A DNA stretch of 16,786 nt from Desulfovibrio sp. UBA2564. Lineage in GTDB: Bacteria > Desulfobacterota > Desulfovibrionia > Desulfovibrionales > Desulfovibrionaceae. The notes beneath the pieces were generated by a model, which saw only the letters and a list, made by a program, of their open reading frames with translations, did not search any database and was not told the DNA's origin. Below, piece after piece: positions 14,127 to 16,786 of the stretch. How positions within the stretch are numbered: the stretch's first letter is position 1; the number at the start of each line of letters is the position of its first letter. The translations under genes and the position numbers were made by a program. The stretch lies in contig DDLU01000258.1 of NCBI GenBank assembly GCA_002340305.1, positions 1-16,786 on the forward strand, read 5' to 3'.

Positions 14127-14684
14127 ATGGAAATGCTTGTAGTTGCCGAAGTGGTCAAACCACATGGTCTCAGGGGGGAGGTTTGCATTGAATCTCATGC
14201 GGACTCCCCTTTTCTCTTCGACGAGGTACCCTGTCTGTATCTGGCAAAGAAAGGACAGAAGCCCCGTCGTTTTGTCGTGCGCTCTTCGCGAAAGCATAAA
14301 GGGCGTATGCTCCTGACCTTCAAAGGAGTAGAAGGTCGCGATCAGGCGGAAAACCTGCGCGGCATGGAAGTCCTTGTGCGTGAATCTGATCTTCCCGATA
14401 CCGGGGATGATGAAGTCTACATGTACGAACTTGAAGGCATGAGCGTCGAGCTTGAAGACGGCACTGTGGTTGGCACCATTTCGAACTTTATTCTTGCCCC
14501 CGGGCAGGAAACTTGGGTGATTTCTTCTGCGGAGGGTAAGGAAATTCTTTTCCCTGCTGTGGAGGAATTCGTTTTGTCTGTTGATCCTGATAACGAAAGG
14601 ATTGTTGTTGATCCGCCTGAAGGGCTGCTCGACATCTATCTTTCCGAATCAGGCAAGAAAGATAACGGGAAGAAAAAGAAATAG
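14127..14684 (+). CDS. rimM: Ribosome maturation factor RimM
   Basis: This 185-residue protein assists 16S rRNA processing and late 30S assembly near the S13/S19 head region. The N-terminal domain opens VVAEVVKPHGLRGEV at 5-19, the family signature. The PRC-barrel domain begins around DDEVYMYELEGM at 94-105 and includes ILFPAVEEFVLSVD. The tail ends KKDNGKKKK, a basic extension beyond the last conserved segment (PPEGLLDIYL). An AGG lies six bases before the ATG. It follows khpA by 34 bases and precedes trmD by 41 bases. Confidence 0.95.
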   Translation: MEMLVVAEVVKPHGLRGEVCIESHADSPFLFDEVPCLYLAKKGQKPRRFVVRSSRKHKGRMLLTFKGVEGRDQAENLRGMEVLVRESDLPDTGDDEVYMYELEGMSVELEDGTVVGTISNFILAPGQETWVISSAEGKEILFPAVEEFVLSVDPDNERIVVDPPEGLLDIYLSESGKKDNGKKKK

Positions 14685-14725
14685 GGCAGAGTGCCGCTTT
14701 TTTAAATTCCAAGGCTGGAGCATTA

Positions 14726-16036
14726 GTGAAATTTAATCTGGTTACACTCTTTCCGGAATTTTTTGATTCCCCGCTGTCTCATGGACTCATGGGTAAAGGT
14801 GTTGAAAAGGGCATTGTCTCTTTCAACAAAGTCGATCCCCGTGAGTTTGCAACAGACCGCCATAAATCTGTAGACGACCGCCCCTACGGCGGAGGTCCCG
14901 GCATGGTCATGTTTATTGACCCCATTGCCAAGGCCCTCGATACCGTAGGAATCAAGCCTTCCAGAGAAGGTGGTTGCCCAAAGGGTAAAAGGCTGATCAT
15001 GCTTTCACCCAAAGGCAAACCGCTGACCCAGAAGATGGCGGTTGAGCTTTCCAAAGAAGAGGAGCTGACTCTCGTCTGTGGAAGGTATGAGGGCATTGAT
15101 GCCCGCTTTGAAGATATTTTTCCCGTTGAAACAGTCTCCGTAGGGGATTTCGTACTCAACGGGGGCGAAGCCGGGGCCATGTGTCTCATTGAGGCTGTCG
15201 CCCGCCTGCTGCCGGACTTTATGGGGCATTCAGAGTCCGGTACGGAGGAGAGTTTCTCTTCCGGTCTTCTAGAATATCCGCACTACACCCGTCCTCCGGA
15301 ATTCGACGGCTATGCAGTGCCGGAAGTTCTTTCTTCAGGCAACCATGGTCTGATAGAAGAATGGAGGAGAAAAAAGTCTCTTGATGAGACCTTGGATGTC
15401 CGGCCGGAGCTTTTGGCCGAAGCAGAAGGGCTAAAAAAAGATGATGTGCGTTATTTGCGCACAATACCCCGAAAACGTTTGGGAAAAAATCTTTATATGG
15501 CTCTTGTTCACTATCCGGTGCTAAATAAATTTGGGGAAAAGGCCGCTGTTTCTTTGACAAACCTCGATATTCACGATATGTCCCGCGTTTCCCGCTCTTA
15601 CTCAATTAGTGGATTTTTTGCGGTGACTCCAATCGAGGATCAGAAGAAACTAGCCGAGAGGATTATTTCTCACTGGACTTCGGGACCGGGCAGCAAGTTC
15701 AACCCGGATCGCGCCGCAGCTTTTTCCAAAGTAGGAGTAAAGGATTCCCTGCAAGATGTGGTGGAGCATATCGAAGAGGGAACGGGTAAGAAGCCGATAC
15801 TGGTGACCACAAGCGCACGGGGCGCAGGCAGCACTACCATGAACAAGGTTCGTGAAATGCTGCAGGATAATCCCGTACTACTGGTTTTCGGTACCGGACA
15901 CGGGTTGGCTCCCGAAATTCTGGACATGGCAGAAGGCAGCTTACGGCCTATCAGGTTCATGGACGGATACAACCATCTATCAGTAAGAAGTGCGGTGGCG
16001 ATCACGGTCGACAGGCTGCTTAAAGATGCCTGGTAG
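14726..16036 (+). CDS. trmD: TrmD tRNA (guanine37-N1)-methyltransferase fused to a second SPOUT methyltransferase domain
   Basis: This 436-residue protein is almost twice the usual TrmD length of about 240-250. Residues 1-240 are TrmD: GGGPGM at 55-60, CGRYEGIDAR at 118-127, SVGDFVLNGGE at 138-148 and HYTRPP at 186-191. They make m1G37, which prevents frameshifting. Residues about 255-436 form a second alpha/beta-knot domain: LYMALVHYPVLNK at 256-268, SLTNLDIHDMSRVSRSY near 276-292, LLVFGTGHGL at 385-394 and NHLSVRSAVAI at 416-426. This matches the uncharacterised predicted SAM-dependent RNA methyltransferase family (Methyltrn_RNA_4, TM1570-like). The reading frame is continuous with no frameshift. 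The start is GTG at 14726, with TGGAG eight to twelve bases upstream. Confidence 0.94.
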   Translation: MKFNLVTLFPEFFDSPLSHGLMGKGVEKGIVSFNKVDPREFATDRHKSVDDRPYGGGPGMVMFIDPIAKALDTVGIKPSREGGCPKGKRLIMLSPKGKPLTQKMAVELSKEEELTLVCGRYEGIDARFEDIFPVETVSVGDFVLNGGEAGAMCLIEAVARLLPDFMGHSESGTEESFSSGLLEYPHYTRPPEFDGYAVPEVLSSGNHGLIEEWRRKKSLDETLDVRPELLAEAEGLKKDDVRYLRTIPRKRLGKNLYMALVHYPVLNKFGEKAAVSLTNLDIHDMSRVSRSYSISGFFAVTPIEDQKKLAERIISHWTSGPGSKFNPDRAAAFSKVGVKDSLQDVVEHIEEGTGKKPILVTTSARGAGSTTMNKVREMLQDNPVLLVFGTGHGLAPEILDMAEGSLRPIRFMDGYNHLSVRSAVAITVDRLLKDAW

Positions 16037-16082
16037 ATCCGCCTTCGGGTGCCGCAAAAGAATTTATATAAGGAGTAGCGAA

Positions 16083-16433
16083 ATGAGCAACGTAATTGCA
16101 AACATCGAACGCGAACAGATGCGTATTGATATGCCCGCTTTCAAAGCTGGCGACACTGTAAAGGTACACCTGCGTATTATCGAAGGTGAAAAGGAACGTA
16201 TCCAGGTATTCCAGGGTGCAGTTCTGCGTTACCGTAAAGGTACCACCAATTCCACCTTCACCGTCCGCAAGATTTCTGACGGTATCGGCGTTGAGCGTGT
16301 TTTCCCCGTTCACTCCCCCTACATTGAGCGTGTAGAGGTAGTTGCTGAAGGTAAAGTACGTCGTAGCCGCATCTACTACCTGCGTGGTCTTAAAGGTAAG
16401 GCTGCTCGTATCAAGTCCAAACAGGCTTGGTAG
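16083..16433 (+). CDS. rplS: 50S ribosomal protein bL19
   Basis: This 116-residue protein shows the bL19 pattern: FKAGDTVKVHLRIIEGEKERIQVFQGAV followed by RKISDGIGVERVFPVHSP and a basic C-terminus ending KSKQAW. It sits at the subunit interface of the large subunit. The ATG at 16083 is chosen because AGGAG lies at 16071-16075 and family similarity begins there; the open frame extends back into trmD only by chance. It is the last gene of the ffh operon, 46 bases after trmD, and is followed by a strong terminator. Confidence 0.97.
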   Translation: MSNVIANIEREQMRIDMPAFKAGDTVKVHLRIIEGEKERIQVFQGAVLRYRKGTTNSTFTVRKISDGIGVERVFPVHSPYIERVEVVAEGKVRRSRIYYLRGLKGKAARIKSKQAW

Positions 16434-16437
16434 GCCA

Positions 16438-16490
16438 CGAAGCTTTATGCTTCGCGGATACTCCCATGGGGCTTTTGGTCCGCTATGGGA
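16438..16490 (+). other. Structured 3' untranslated region of rplS with a possible pseudoknot
   Basis: CGAAGC (16438-16443) pairs with GCTTCG (16449-16454). Next, GCGGA (16454-16458) can pair with TCCGC (16479-16483), and TCCCAT (16462-16467) with ATGGGA (16485-16490). The last two stems interleave, as in an H-type pseudoknot. The function is unknown and chance pairing is possible. Confidence 0.3.
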
Positions 16491-16506
16491 ACGCAATATA
16501 GTGTTG

Positions 16507-16559
16507 AAAAAACCGTCATTTCCGGACTGTCAAAGTTTGGGTATGGCGGTTTTTTGCTT
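16507..16559 (+). terminator. Rho-independent terminator of the ffh-rplS operon
   Basis: AAAAAACCGTCAT at 16507-16519 pairs with ATGGCGGTTTTTT at 16543-16555 (13 pairs, one G-U) around 23 bases, ending in a run of six T's. The symmetrical A-run makes it potentially bidirectional. Confidence 0.8.
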
Positions 16560-16566
16560 TTAAGAT

Positions 16567-16628
16567 GCCTCCGGCGGCCCTACCGGGAGTCCCTCCGGGG
16601 GCTTAAACCCTTTTGAAAAAGGGTTTAA
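16567..16628. repeat. GC-rich palindromic intergenic repeat (REP-like)
   Basis: GCCTCCGG at 16567-16574 can pair with CCGGGGGC at 16595-16602. It is directly followed by TTAAACCCTTTT (16603-16614) pairing with AAAAGGGTTTAA (16617-16628). The core CTCCGGCGGCC also occurs at 6073-6083. Elements of this look are, to my recollection, common between genes in Desulfovibrio; I cannot count genome copies here. Confidence 0.6.
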
Positions 16629-16630
16629 GA

Positions 16631-16786
16631 ATCCCAAAACTTTTTATCAAGGCTTCGCCGCTTTGTATTTTAAAATTGCCCATAACAAAGCCCGCAATAT
16701 CTTAAATGATATTGCAGGCTTTGTTATGAAATACAGATAAATAAGCTAAATGCGAAGCTTATTGAAAAGTTTTGAGGGGATGGGGT
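16631..16786. repeat. Inverted flanks around a long hairpin at the window end
   Basis: A 20-pair hairpin occupies 16681-16728 (arms 16681-16701 and 16708-16728, one C/A mismatch, loop TTAAAT). It is flanked by loosely inverted segments: ATCCCAAAACTTTTTATCAA from 16631 and, reversed, CCATCCCCTCAAAACTTTTC near 16783-16764. The hairpin could be a bidirectional terminator and the flanks part of a dispersed repeat. No gene is visible from 16434 to the window end. Confidence 0.5.

Noticed and set aside
15990..16082. An upstream extension of rplS into the end of trmD
   Set aside because: The extra residues do not resemble bL19 and the real ATG at 16083 has an AGGAG in the right place.

Overview
The window comes from a sulfate-reducing bacterium of the Desulfovibrionaceae. 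A marine Desulfovibrio of the Maridesulfovibrio type fits best, judging from recognised protein families and moderate base composition; no database search was run. The main evidence is a dsrMKJOP membrane-complex operon (dsrP cut by the window edge) preceded by a stressosome-type RsbRD-like gene. Further evidence is a TrmD fused to a second SPOUT methyltransferase domain, and GC-rich palindromic repeats at gene ends.

Layout. Bases 1-4966 (minus strand) hold a tightly packed operon read from 4966 towards 1: rsbRD-like gene, dsrM, dsrK, dsrJ, dsrO, dsrP. It encodes a transmembrane electron-transfer complex of sulfite reduction: periplasmic triheme DsrJ and Fe-S protein DsrO, membrane subunits DsrM and DsrP, and cytoplasmic HdrD-like DsrK. 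A 378-base intergenic region with two abutting palindromes separates it from the divergent sfsA (5345-6064, plus). sfsA converges on a minus-strand Old Yellow Enzyme gene (6118-7206) across a GC-rich terminator-like repeat.

Bases 7207-7713 have no convincing gene but hold three strong hairpins and interleaved short direct repeats, possibly a structured RNA. Next, all on the minus strand, are a hot-dog acyl-CoA thioesterase, an unrecognised 78-residue protein bracketed by near-identical AATAC-N4-GTATT dyads, an O-antigen-ligase-like membrane protein, an HdrD/GlpC-like Fe-S protein, and an OB-fold protein.

From 11956 to 16433 (plus strand) runs a housekeeping translation operon: ffh, rpsP, khpA-like KH gene, rimM, trmD fusion, rplS. 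A strong terminator follows, then a cluster of palindromic repeats up to the window end.

Most of the window is conserved core genome. The parts deserving a second look are the regulatory DNA around the dsr operon, the 78-residue protein with its dyads, the structured gap at 7448-7670, the orphan HdrD-like/OB-fold pair, and the unusual Ffh and TrmD architectures. I did not find a clearly novel defence or mobile system, CRISPR array, tRNA, rRNA or insertion sequence.
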